64,000 nucleotides of DNA, from the NCBI GenBank assembly GCA_963791495.1, contig CAWBST010000016.1, positions 1 through 64,000 on the forward strand, read 5' to 3'. The position numbers were made by a program, and so were the translations under genes. The notes beneath the pieces are model-generated. The model saw only the letters and a program-made list of their open reading frames with translations, was not told the origin of the DNA and did no database searches. Positions 43,275 through 52,137 of this stretch are shown here, piece by piece. The first letter of the stretch is position 1. Every line of letters starts with the position of its first letter. The stretch is from JAMXLO01 sp963791495. Lineage in GTDB: Bacteria; Pseudomonadota; Alphaproteobacteria; Acetobacterales; Acetobacteraceae.

Positions 43275-44384
43275 CTACGCTGCAACGTTCAGCACATCGC
43301 CCAGTTTGTCCAGCAGGTAGTCGAGGTCTTCCTGCGGCAGATCCTCGAATTGTGTCAAGATACGAATGATGACGCGGGCGCGGTAGCGCTCTCGGTCGTG
43401 TTCGCCGCCGTCGAATTCGGTGCCCCGCACCACGTCCACGGCGACCCGGACCGCAGGCAGCAGCCGCGGCGGCATTCCGGCCTGGCCGTACAGTGACGCG
43501 AGGCCGTTCGGCCCGGCATCATGGATCAGCATGCGCGCGTTGATCGGCGGGATACCGGCCATCACCGCCATCGCTACCTCGAAGAACGCGAGGTCGCCCA
43601 GGCACAGCGCGCGCAGCACCAGCAGCGGCGTGAGGCGGTGGTTGCGATGCATCTGACGCACCAGCCGCAGCAGTTCCTGCTCGCTGGAGCCGAGGCTGAG
43701 GTGAAGCGTGGCGCGCTCGCGGCTTTGCAGCACCATATCGGTGGCGAGCGAGACCGGCAGTTCGTGGTGGCTGACGAGATAGGCCTGGAGCCGGTCGGAC
43801 ACCATCACCACGAGGCGCTCGGCGATGGTCACCGGCAGGTCGGCGCGATGCACCATGTTCGCCTTGACGCGGTCGCTGTCGCCGAAGCGGTCGATCGCGG
43901 TTGCCAGGCTCGCCTCGGCGATCCGCGCGCGCGCGTTGCCCATCAGCGCCGCGACCGCGGTCTCGCTGCCCTCTGTTACCAGAACGTCGACGACTGGCTC
44001 AGGGACACCGTCGCGACCGGCGATTGTCTCCTGCTTTCGGGACGAGCCGTGGCGCACGAGGTCGACCAGGTCGGCGTCGGTGAGCACCGGCGAGTCGGCG
44101 AGGATCGGCAGCGCCACTGCTTCCACATCACTGGCGAGCCGCAGTGCCACGTCGTGCGGCAGATGCCGGGCGCGGCGCAGGCTCTGCGACAGGGAGCGCC
44201 GCACCGCCAGCTCGACGTCCTTCGCCATGATGCGGACGATGTCGTGCGCGATCTGCAGTTCTGCTTCGGTCAGCTGGCTGCTGTCCAGTTCCGACGCCAG
44301 CTTGTCCGCCAGCTCGGCACGCGCCGAAGTGGACGGCTCTGCCAGCAGACGCGCAACATCGGCCTGCGTGAGCGATGACACCAT
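43275..44384 (-). CDS. DUF2336 domain protein
   Basis: The 369-residue protein is all-helical with HEAT-like repeats. Its stretches LTQADVARLLAEPSTSARAE, HDIVRIMAKDVELAVRRSLS and PHDVALRLASDVEAVALPIL match DUF2336, frequent in alphaproteobacteria and sometimes found next to two-component systems. Function unknown. Neighbouring genes are a PPK2 kinase and the DUF4139 protein. Confidence 0.8.
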   Translation of the reverse strand: MVSSLTQADVARLLAEPSTSARAELADKLASELDSSQLTEAELQIAHDIVRIMAKDVELAVRRSLSQSLRRARHLPHDVALRLASDVEAVALPILADSPVLTDADLVDLVRHGSSRKQETIAGRDGVPEPVVDVLVTEGSETAVAALMGNARARIAEASLATAIDRFGDSDRVKANMVHRADLPVTIAERLVVMVSDRLQAYLVSHHELPVSLATDMVLQSRERATLHLSLGSSEQELLRLVRQMHRNHRLTPLLVLRALCLGDLAFFEVAMAVMAGIPPINARMLIHDAGPNGLASLYGQAGMPPRLLPAVRVAVDVVRGTEFDGGEHDRERYRARVIIRILTQFEDLPQEDLDYLLDKLGDVLNVAA

Positions 44385-44435
44385 GACACGGCACGATGGC
44401 GGGAATTTATTGCGGCATGGTTAAGTTGAGTGGCT

Positions 44436-46446
44436 TCATAGCCTCAATGACCCGGCCGCGTCTGCCAGCGCGTGACGGGCCTTGTCCGCGGCCGCCGTTG
44501 CCTGCTCGATCGCCTGGCTGAGGCGCTCAAGCTTTGTCTCATCTGCATCCAGCGCGCGCGTCAGCCTGGTGTGAAGCGCATCGTTCACCGGAACCGCGGC
44601 GAGGTTGCGGCGGATACGGTCCTCATCCTGCAGGACCACCGCCTGCTCCGTCTTGAGCTGGTCCATCGTCGCGCGCCTCGCTGCCTCGTCCTGACGCAGC
44701 GCGGCCAGCCGCAGCAACGCCATGCGTGCCTCGGGCGTCAATGTCTGCTCGTTGAGCAGCCGCACGACAACCTGTGCGTCGTCGGCCAGTATCGCGGTTT
44801 GCTCGCGCTCGAGCCGGTCGATGTAGGCGGTCAGTCTCCGCACCTCGCCCGGCTTCAGCGCAATCGGCACACGCCACGCGGTCGCCGTTTCCTCGGTGCC
44901 GGTAATGGCGCCATCCTCCAACGTCAGCGTGCGGTCGCCTTCCTTCGGGATCTCCACCAGCACCTGACGCGGCTCGTTGGCAGGGCCGGTGACCGTCACC
45001 CGCATCACCTCCCGCTGCCGGGTGGTGATGTGCAGCACGCCGTCGGCCGCGGTGAGCGATGCAAGCGTCGTCTCTCCGCTGCTGCTGCGCTCTATCGTGG
45101 TGCGCAGGTCCTGGGCGAACGACAGCAGCCGCTGCTCCCCGGCCGGCAGCCCGCCGAGCCTGGCGTCGCCCGCGAAGGTGGCGGCGCCCGAAGCGTCGTA
45201 CAGCGTCAGCACGCCGGCGGGGACCGACACGCCGGTGTCGTTGGTGATGCGGATCGCCGACAGCGGGTGCGGGTCGTTGCCTGCCGCCAGATCCAGCCTC
45301 TCGGCGGGGATGGCGCCATCGACGATCGGCACGCTCGCCGTGTGCCCGACGGCGAGCGAGACCGGCGTGGGAAGCTGGAAGATGGTCTGTTCCGCGGCTT
45401 CGGTGGCCTCCGCCTGTTCCGCCGGCGGGGCCATAGGTTCCGCGTTCGCGGGCGCCATCGGCATCGGTGCGGGCGCGGCCATGGCGCCAAGAGACCGGTT
45501 CGGTGCCGCAGGAGCGGCCTTCTGCATCGCGGATTCCGAGGGCCGCGCCCGTGTGTCGACGCTTGGCAGGATGCGGCCCAGGATCTCCACAGGCACTTCC
45601 GGCCGCTGCACGTAGTAGCTCTGGTAGATCGCCTGCCGGAACGTGACGGGGTTGCCGTACTGCAGGGTCAGGGCGACATCGTTCCAGTCGGCGCCTGACT
45701 GGTTCTCGAGCACCGCCCAGCCCTGTAGGCGCGCGGGATCGCCGTCCTTCGCCGGCAGCACCAGCCGAAACGACGCCTTCCACAGTGGCGCCGCGGCGAC
45801 GTAGCCGACGCGAACCGTTCGATGACCATCGCCCGTGCTGTGCAGCGTGAGATGGCGTACGCTCTGATTGGCCTCGCGGCGCAGCGAGTTCTAACGCCTG
45901 GCCGATACGGGCCCGCAGGTCGGGATCGGTGACCTGGATGCTGTCGGCCTCCTCCAGCACGAACTGGCGCAGGCCCTCGGGGCTTAGGACGGTGACGCGG
46001 GTACGCTGCACGGTGGGCTTCGGTTGGCCGTCGGTCGCCGGCAGCGTCTCGGCGACATGCTCGGCGTGCATGATCCGGCCGGTCATCGGACGCGGGCCCT
46101 GGACGCTGATATCCACGCCCTGCAGGCTGTTCAGGTAATCGACCGCCGATCGCAGCGCCTCGGGGCCGAACGGCACGTTGCCGAAGTTCGCACGCGTGGT
46201 GTCGCGACCCGGCAGGTCCACCGTGCCGACCGCGCCTGCGCTGTCGAACACCACGAGCGAGGTGAGCACGTCGTCCACCTGATCGAGCGGCACGTCGAGG
46301 CCGAGCGTCGCCGGACCGTCCACCTCGGTGTCGTACTCGAAGTAGCCGACGCCGGCGGAAGACAGCATCACCCGTTTGAGCGCAAGATCGGCGGCGGAGG
46401 CCGGTGCGGCGCCGAGCAGCAGGAGCGCCAGGATCAGGCGGTGCAT
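44436..46446 (-). pseudogene. DUF4139 family secreted protein, single frameshift
   Basis: The first frame begins with a signal peptide (MHRLILALLLLGAAPASA) at 46446 and reads ALKRVMLSSAGVGYFEYDTE, DVLTSLVVFDSAGAVG, and VTVLSPEGLRQFVLEEADSI. An extra G near 45880 then breaks phase; the next frame carries the conserved DUF4139 beta region (REANQSVRHLTLHSTG, WKASFRLVLP, VLENQSGADWNDVALTLQYG) down to a stop at 44436, closing in a coiled coil. Restored length is about 669 residues. Periplasmic, unknown function. The usual frame from the 46446 start alone runs into nonsense. Confidence 0.75.
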
Positions 46447-46519
46447 CGCATCCCTTCGTGTGTTGCCATAGCGTTAGCGATCGCGACAATAGCCGACACC
46501 GGATCGCAAGGTGAGGGGT

Positions 46520-46714
46520 GTGAGTTTGTTCAGTGCCGTGTCCGGGGATGACATACGGGCCGCTCAGATTCTGACCGGCGTGACCATGGCGGCTTTCATT
46601 GGTGTCGGCCTGACGCCGGCACTGCACGCGTACACCCGCCGTATCAGGTTCGGGCTGTTGGTGGCCTACCTGGTGGCCTGCGGCGTGTTCCTCGGCTCCG
46701 TGCTGGTGCGATGA
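46520..46714 (+). CDS. Small membrane protein
   Basis: A GTG at 46520, behind an AAGGTGAGG ribosome site, starts a 64-residue product with two predicted membrane helices (ILTGVTMAAFIGVGLTPALH and FGLLVAYLVACGVFLGSVLV). No family recognised. It lies between two minus-strand genes in plus orientation. An upstream GTG at 46511 would add three residues. Confidence 0.45.
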   Translation: MSLFSAVSGDDIRAAQILTGVTMAAFIGVGLTPALHAYTRRIRFGLLVAYLVACGVFLGSVLVR

Positions 46715-46723
46715 AAGCGGTGC

Positions 46724-47947
46724 CTATTCGACGACCACCAGTGCCACCCGGTTCATGCCGCTTTCGGCCATCGCGATGTTGCCGTCGCGTGTGACCATCA
46801 TGTTGCGCACCACGCCGCCGCCGGACGGGATCGCCCAGGTCTGGAATGTCTCGGTCGATGGATCGAAGCGCACCAACGTGTTCGGGCGGACGCCGGACTC
46901 GCTGTACCAGACCGCGCGCTTCAGATAGACGATGCCGTAGGGCAGGGAATTGGGCCCGCCAGGTGAGGCGAATTCCTTGGTCTCGCCAGTCTTCGTGTCG
47001 AAGCGGCCGAGATGGCCGCGCGAATAGTCCGAATACCAGATGACATCGTCGGGCGTGATGGCGATCCGTCGCGGACGGCTCGCGGCGTTCGGCAGCGTGA
47101 TCTCATGGATCTGCATCGTGTCGGGATCGATGCTTGCCAGCTTGTTGGCGCCGAACTCACAGAACCACGGGATGTCGCGTGAGCTGATCACCATGCCGTA
47201 AGGGTTCGACCGCGGCGTCGGCGACTTCACCAGCCGGATATCGCCGATCTTGGGATCCAGGCGGCCTACCATGTTGGCACCCTGCACGGTGAACCACAGT
47301 AAGCCGCGCCGATCGAACAGTGGCGTGTGCGGGTCGCGCGCGCTCGGGTCGGGCAGCGGATAGTCGGTGAACTTGCCGGTCTTCGGATCGAATTTGCCGA
47401 TGTAGCCGGCGAAGTTGCCGGTGAACCAAATGTTGCCGTCCTTGTCGGCGACGAGGCCGTGCGGGCCCGAAGACGGTATGTCCGGATGGTATTCGGTGAT
47501 CTTCCCGCTGTGCGGGTCCAGCCGGCCCAGGACGTTGGCCATGTGTCCGGTGTACCAGATCGATCCATCCGGGTAGGCGAGGGGATCGTGCGGTCGCGAA
47601 CCTGGCGTCGGCACAGCCCACTCCTTGATCTCGACCTGGGCGGTGCCGGCGATCAGCGACGGCGCGGGCTTCGGCTTCTCCGGAAAGTTCGTCACGAGGT
47701 AGTCGATGAGCACGCCGACCTGATCCGGCGGCACGGGTGCACCGACGTTCAGCATCATGTGAACGACGTTCTGCCAGTCCTGGCGGTTGTAGGCGCTGGC
47801 GATGATGCGGGCGGGCTCGTGGCAGCCGAGGCAGGACTGTTCGATGACGGCTTTGCCGGGCCCCTCGGGCAACTGCGGCTGGGCCTGCGCCTCCGGTGCC
47901 GCGCATAGAAGTCCCGCTGCGAGACAGGAGAGAAACCTGCTGAGCAT
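46724..47947 (-). CDS. Cytochrome c head fused to Vgb-like beta-propeller
   Basis: The 407-residue protein has a signal peptide, a c-type haem site CLGCH (residues 39-43) in a roughly 80-residue cytochrome-like head, and a six- or seven-bladed propeller of the virginiamycin B lyase (Vgb/SMP-30-like) type with repeated motifs such as YPDGSIWYTGHMANVLGRLD, DKDGNIWFTGNFAGYIGKFD and TPDDVIWYSDYSRGHLGRFD. A Met near residue 65 (HMMLNVG) could be the distal haem ligand. Vgb opens streptogramin lactone rings, but most relatives have other roles; a periplasmic dehydrogenase or sensor is possible. It is a complete fusion. Confidence 0.8.
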   Translation of the reverse strand: MLSRFLSCLAAGLLCAAPEAQAQPQLPEGPGKAVIEQSCLGCHEPARIIASAYNRQDWQNVVHMMLNVGAPVPPDQVGVLIDYLVTNFPEKPKPAPSLIAGTAQVEIKEWAVPTPGSRPHDPLAYPDGSIWYTGHMANVLGRLDPHSGKITEYHPDIPSSGPHGLVADKDGNIWFTGNFAGYIGKFDPKTGKFTDYPLPDPSARDPHTPLFDRRGLLWFTVQGANMVGRLDPKIGDIRLVKSPTPRSNPYGMVISSRDIPWFCEFGANKLASIDPDTMQIHEITLPNAASRPRRIAITPDDVIWYSDYSRGHLGRFDTKTGETKEFASPGGPNSLPYGIVYLKRAVWYSESGVRPNTLVRFDPSTETFQTWAIPSGGGVVRNMMVTRDGNIAMAESGMNRVALVVVE

Positions 47948-48012
47948 CGGTCACCTCGCGCGAATGTCCGTGCCAGGAGTGTGGCGTGGAATTCGGCGCT
48001 GGACCAGACGAC

Positions 48013-49029
48013 CTAGGCCGCGATCTCCAGCACGGGATCGCCAACGGTTATCGCCGCAGCGACGGGCCGCTCCGCATAGCGCCGCGCCAGCCAGGCGCAC
48101 ACTACGAGCTGCAACGGGTGGTAGATCATGATCGGCAGCACGACCACGCCGAGCGTCGGGCCGGCGAACAGCACGCTGGCGATCGGAATACCGGCGACCA
48201 GCGACTTTTGCGAACCACAGAACACCGCTGCAACCTCATCGGCGTGCGCGAAGCCGAAGGCGCGGGCGCCGGCGGTGGTGATCAGCAGTGCGGCGGCCAG
48301 CAGGCCCGCGACGACGATCGCGAGTGCGCCGAGCATCGCCGGCGGCAACTGCTGCCAGATGCCGTGAACCACCGCCGCGCTGAACGCCGTATAGACCACC
48401 AGCAGGATTGAGCCGCGGTCGGTGATCGCCAGCAGCGACTTGTTGCGCGCCACCCAGGCACCGATCCAGGGTCGCAGTAGATGGCCGGCAACGAATGGCA
48501 GCAGGAGTTGGGCGAGCACCTGCCACATGCCTGAGGCATCCATGCCGCCGCCGCGCATATGGGCCAGGAAGCCGAACAGCAACGGTGTCAGCAGCAGGCC
48601 GATCAGGCTGGATGCGGTCGCCGCACATACGGCGCCGGCCACGTTGCCCTGCGCGATCGAGGTCAGCGCGATGGACGACTGCACGGTGGACGGCAGCGCG
48701 CAGAGGAACAGCACGCCCAGCACCAGAGTACCGCCAAGTGCATGCGGCGCCAGAGTGATGAGCGCGGACCCCAGGACGGGGAACAGCACGAACGTCGTGC
48801 CGGCGATCGCGGCGTGCAGCTTCCAGTTGGTCATGCCGGCGAGGATCGCCTCGCGCGACAGGCGCGCGCCTTGCAGGAAGAACAGCGCTGCGATGGCGCC
48901 TATGCCGGCGGCGTGGAAGATCCGCGCGCTGGTGCCTAGGCACGGCAGCAGCGTTGCGATGGCAACGGTGCCCGTCAGAGCCATGACGAACACGTCCGGA
49001 CGCAGCCGCCGGATGCGGGCTGGCAGCAT
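48013..49029 (-). CDS. Bile acid:sodium symporter (BASS) family transporter
   Basis: The 338-residue protein has about ten membrane segments and typical YfeH-branch stretches: FFLQGARLSREAILAGMTNW, LPSTVQSSIALTSIAQGN, and FCGSQKSLVAGIPIASVLFA. The paired crossover motifs of the BASS fold are visible. Substrates in bacteria include organic anions; the exact one is not predictable. It is separated from the small secreted protein by 26 bp. Confidence 0.85.
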   Translation of the reverse strand: MLPARIRRLRPDVFVMALTGTVAIATLLPCLGTSARIFHAAGIGAIAALFFLQGARLSREAILAGMTNWKLHAAIAGTTFVLFPVLGSALITLAPHALGGTLVLGVLFLCALPSTVQSSIALTSIAQGNVAGAVCAATASSLIGLLLTPLLFGFLAHMRGGGMDASGMWQVLAQLLLPFVAGHLLRPWIGAWVARNKSLLAITDRGSILLVVYTAFSAAVVHGIWQQLPPAMLGALAIVVAGLLAAALLITTAGARAFGFAHADEVAAVFCGSQKSLVAGIPIASVLFAGPTLGVVVLPIMIYHPLQLVVCAWLARRYAERPVAAAITVGDPVLEIAA

Positions 49030-49055
49030 GTGCTGGCCTCCCCGGTTGTCGGCGT

Positions 49056-49340
49056 TCAGCCGCGGCGATCGAGGCTGGTCAGCATCTGCTGATCTACGGG
49101 GCAGATGCGGTCGCTGGCGCGGCTCGGTGCCGGATCGGCGGCGTCGAGCACCAGCGCCTTGGCGAGCGCCGCGGCGCAGGTCCGATCGATGCCGCTCGCG
49201 CCGCGGCAGAGGAACATGGCCTTCGACATGGCCGGGGAGGTGGCCTGAGCCGGAGCAGGCTGGGCGGTCAGCGGCAGGATCACCGCCCAGACGGCGACCA
49301 GTCCCAATGCGATGGCGGCGGCGATGATGAACTGGCGCAT
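49056..49340 (-). CDS. Small secreted or membrane-anchored hypothetical protein
   Basis: The 94-residue protein has one N-terminal hydrophobic helix (MRQFIIAAAIALGLVAVWAV) and a short periplasmic part with three Cys residues (FLCRGASGIDRTCAAALA..., ICPVDQQM). Codon use looks like its neighbours. No family recognised. Confidence 0.5.
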   Translation of the reverse strand: MRQFIIAAAIALGLVAVWAVILPLTAQPAPAQATSPAMSKAMFLCRGASGIDRTCAAALAKALVLDAADPAPSRASDRICPVDQQMLTSLDRRG

Positions 49341-49765
49341 GGCAGGTCTGTCCCCAATTGGGCCGAAGCGTTACGCGGTGCCTTGCCCGTTATCGCCACT
49401 TTGAGGGTGCATTTGGCCGCTCGATATGAAACGCATCACAGGTCACGACCAATATCCGGGGACCCAGTAGCTTCCTTGCCAATGCGCGGGGCCGAGCTTG
49501 CGGGCGGCCAAGGAAGTCATAGTTGGCTCCGGGTTTGTTGGTTCGACGCCATGACCCTAGGCGTGGCGAGTCGGTGCCCGATACAGGAGACATGGTTCGC
49601 CGGTCTTGACTGAAACTGTGGGCGCCTTGTCGCGAATGACCTCAGAGCGGAGCCGGGAAAAATGGTGGGGGTTTATCGAGGAAACGCGCCGCGCCGTTCG
49701 CATCCGGCCCAACCCAGGTCCGGCTCCATCTCCCCGTGATCAGCGGCCGCCAGTGGCGAAGTGCG
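49341..49765. other. 425-bp region without a convincing gene
   Basis: Short frames exist on both strands but none shows family motifs or a ribosome site. The region lies between the small secreted protein and the truncated FadL gene, and could contain debris of the latter's downstream partner. I see no palindromic repeat or transposase trace. Confidence 0.4.
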
Positions 49766-50122
49766 TCAGAACCGACTCACCACGCCAAGGCTGACGACCG
49801 TTGCTTCGATATGATACGTGCCACGAATGGTCCCTGCGGTCGGAGACGCCGAGTCATCGATCGTCCCGGCGCCGGCGATCATCTGAAGGACGGTCTCGTT
49901 CCAGTCCAGTCTTGTCAGGCCTGCTGGATTGCTCACCGCGGTGCTCGCGTCGTACGCCTTGGCCGTCCCTCTAGCAAAAGCGTTGGCCGTCCAGTCTGCG
50001 CTGCCTTCACGTAGCGCGACGCCGGCTGCCAAGACTGGAGATGCGGACAGGCTCATGAAGATCGCGCAGGTGATCGCTTGACGGAGCGTGCGGGACAACT
50101 CCGCCGGGAAGAGGTTCGTCAT
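49766..50122 (-). pseudogene. FadL/OmpP1 outer-membrane transporter with a large internal deletion
   Basis: The 118-residue frame joins the head of a FadL-type porin to its tail. Residues 1-33 are a signal peptide; ALREGSADWTANAFARGTAK AYDAS and SNPAGLTRLD are the N-terminal hatch motif. From about residue 85 the sequence jumps to the last beta strand, YHIEATVVSLGVVSRF, with the terminal Phe needed for outer-membrane assembly. The approximately 300 residues forming most of the barrel are missing while the frame is preserved. It starts inside the stop of the histidine-kinase gene (ATGA), so the two were once a coupled pair. As it stands it cannot form a porin. Confidence 0.65.
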
Positions 50123-51931
50123 GCTGCAATTTGCATGGCTTCCTCGGTTGTCGAGATCAGGGAGTCCAGGCTGAACGGTTTGCTCAGCACATAGGGTTCC
50201 GACTCCAGCAATGTCGGCTCAGCGTAACCGGAAATGAAAACGATAGGCACGGCAGAACGCTGTGATCGTGCCTTGGCAGCAAACTGGTCGCCTCGCATAT
50301 CGGGCATCGCAAAATCCACGATCATAAGGTCGATCCGCTCTGGCCCGCCGACCTCATCGAGAGCCTTAAGCGCCGAATCAAAGGATACGACTGAATATCC
50401 GGCGCTGTTCAGAATCTCGGGCACTGTCTCAAGTACCTGCCTGTCGTCATCGAGCACAAGTATGCGACGGCCCTCGTGCAAGATGTTGGACAAGGGCACC
50501 GCTGGTGCGGGCTTCACAGCAGGTTTTCGTGTCGCTCCCGCAGGAAGCATGTCCTGTGAAACCCGCGGCAGATAGATGCTGACTTTCGTCCCTCTCCCGG
50601 GACTCGATACGATATGGGTCTCACCGCCGGATTGCTCGACCAACCCATAGACCTGGCTGAGACCCAGTCCGGAGCCTTTGCCAAAATCCTTTGTCGTGAA
50701 GAATGGGTCAAATGCGTGGAGACGCACATTCTCAGACATACCGATGCCGGTGTCCTCCACCGCGATCATAACATGTGGGCCCAGCAGACCCGTCGTCACG
50801 CTGTCGGTCGCATGCATGTCCAGATTGGTAGTCCTGATCGTTATTGTGCCACCGTCCGGCATGGCGTCTCGCGCATTGATGACAAGGTTGAGGATCGCAT
50901 TCTCAAGCTGCGCTACGTCGACGAACGCCAACGCTGGAGAGCGATCAAGTTGCAGCAGGAGACCAGCATAACCACCGAGTGTCGTTACCAGCAAAGCTTC
51001 CATCCCTTGCAGGACCTCGTTCATATCGGCCGTGCGCGGCGTGAGCGTCTGCTTGCGGCCGACAGTCAGCAATTGCTGCGTCAACGAAGCACCGCGCTTT
51101 ACGGCGTGCATGATGGTGTCGAAGTAGACTGCCTCAGCCGAGTCTGAGCCGTGGCGCCTCACGACCAGTTCCGTCGAGCCACCTATGGCCAACAGCAGGT
51201 TGTTGAAGTCATGGGCGACTCCGGCAGTCAGAAGGCCAATGGCTTCCATCTTCTGTGCCTGCTGCAGCTTTGCCTCCGTCGAGCGGCGCTGCGCGATTTC
51301 GGCCCTTAGGCGCGCGTTGGCGTCGGCCGCCTCAGAGGTTCGGAGCACGAGGTTAAGTCGCGCCGATGTGGTCTCACGGAACCACGCCCGAAATTTCAGA
51401 CTGGCGAGACACAACGATATCGCGAACACACAGGCCATGATCCCTGAGACAATTTGCAATCTGCTGCCCTGCACGAAGAAATCAACAGCGAGCGGCAATA
51501 TCGCGGGAAATATGAATGCGACCACTGACGGAAAATGTGCGGCATGCACCGTGGCGGCGCCGGCACACATACCACTGATCACCAGCGCCAGAAACAGCAG
51601 GTTGGGCTCGTCGAGAGGCAAGAAGAGGATCGTGCTGCTGCCCCACAGAATCCCGGAGGCGAGGGATCCGGCAATTGCGAGGTGCGTCCACCACGGACCT
51701 TGCTGGGGTCCGATGTCTCTCCGCGTGTGGGCGTGCCACAAGGCCAAACGAACGGCTGAAAGCCCGGTTACGAGGCCGACCCAGACGAGCATCGTCCATA
51801 CAGGGACAGCCGATGCCAGAACGAAGCCCAACAGGAGACTGTTCAGGTACTGAGACTGACACCGTGAGCGGCAGATGTGTGTAAGAGGAGCGTACCTGCT
51901 CGGCATACACGGGATCGCAACGAGACCGCAT
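50119..51931 (-). pseudogene. Hybrid histidine kinase with multi-TM sensor, single frameshift
   Basis: From an ATG at 51931, behind a GAAGGAC-type site, the frame reads MRSRCDPVYAEQVRSSYTHL and breaks after PLTVSVS near 51856. The adjacent frame continues with YLNSLLLGFVLASAVPVW and the rest: about six membrane helices, a coiled-coil linker, HisKA/HATPase core with the phospho-acceptor in GVAHDFNNLLLAIG, N box NLVINARDAMPDGG, G boxes DTGIGM and GSGLGLSQVYG, and a receiver domain with the acceptor Asp in DLMIVDFAMPDM. No cognate DNA-binding regulator adjoins it. The 5' frameshift removes the start and first residues only, so a downstream start could rescue it. Confidence 0.7.
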
Positions 51932-52137
51932 ATCCCGGTCCTTCCTCCACGCTGCCGAATGGTATTTCGTCTCATTCCGCAATGCTATCGCTCTGTCGCG
52001 CGGGATTTTGTGTCAGGCTTACGATCTACCGCGGTTCGGAATTGATTTCTGCCATAATCCGCTTGGCCATCGCTTCGCCGCGCAGAGAATAACGAACATT
52101 TACCGTATAAAAACGATCGGTCTGTCTCCCCGATCGA

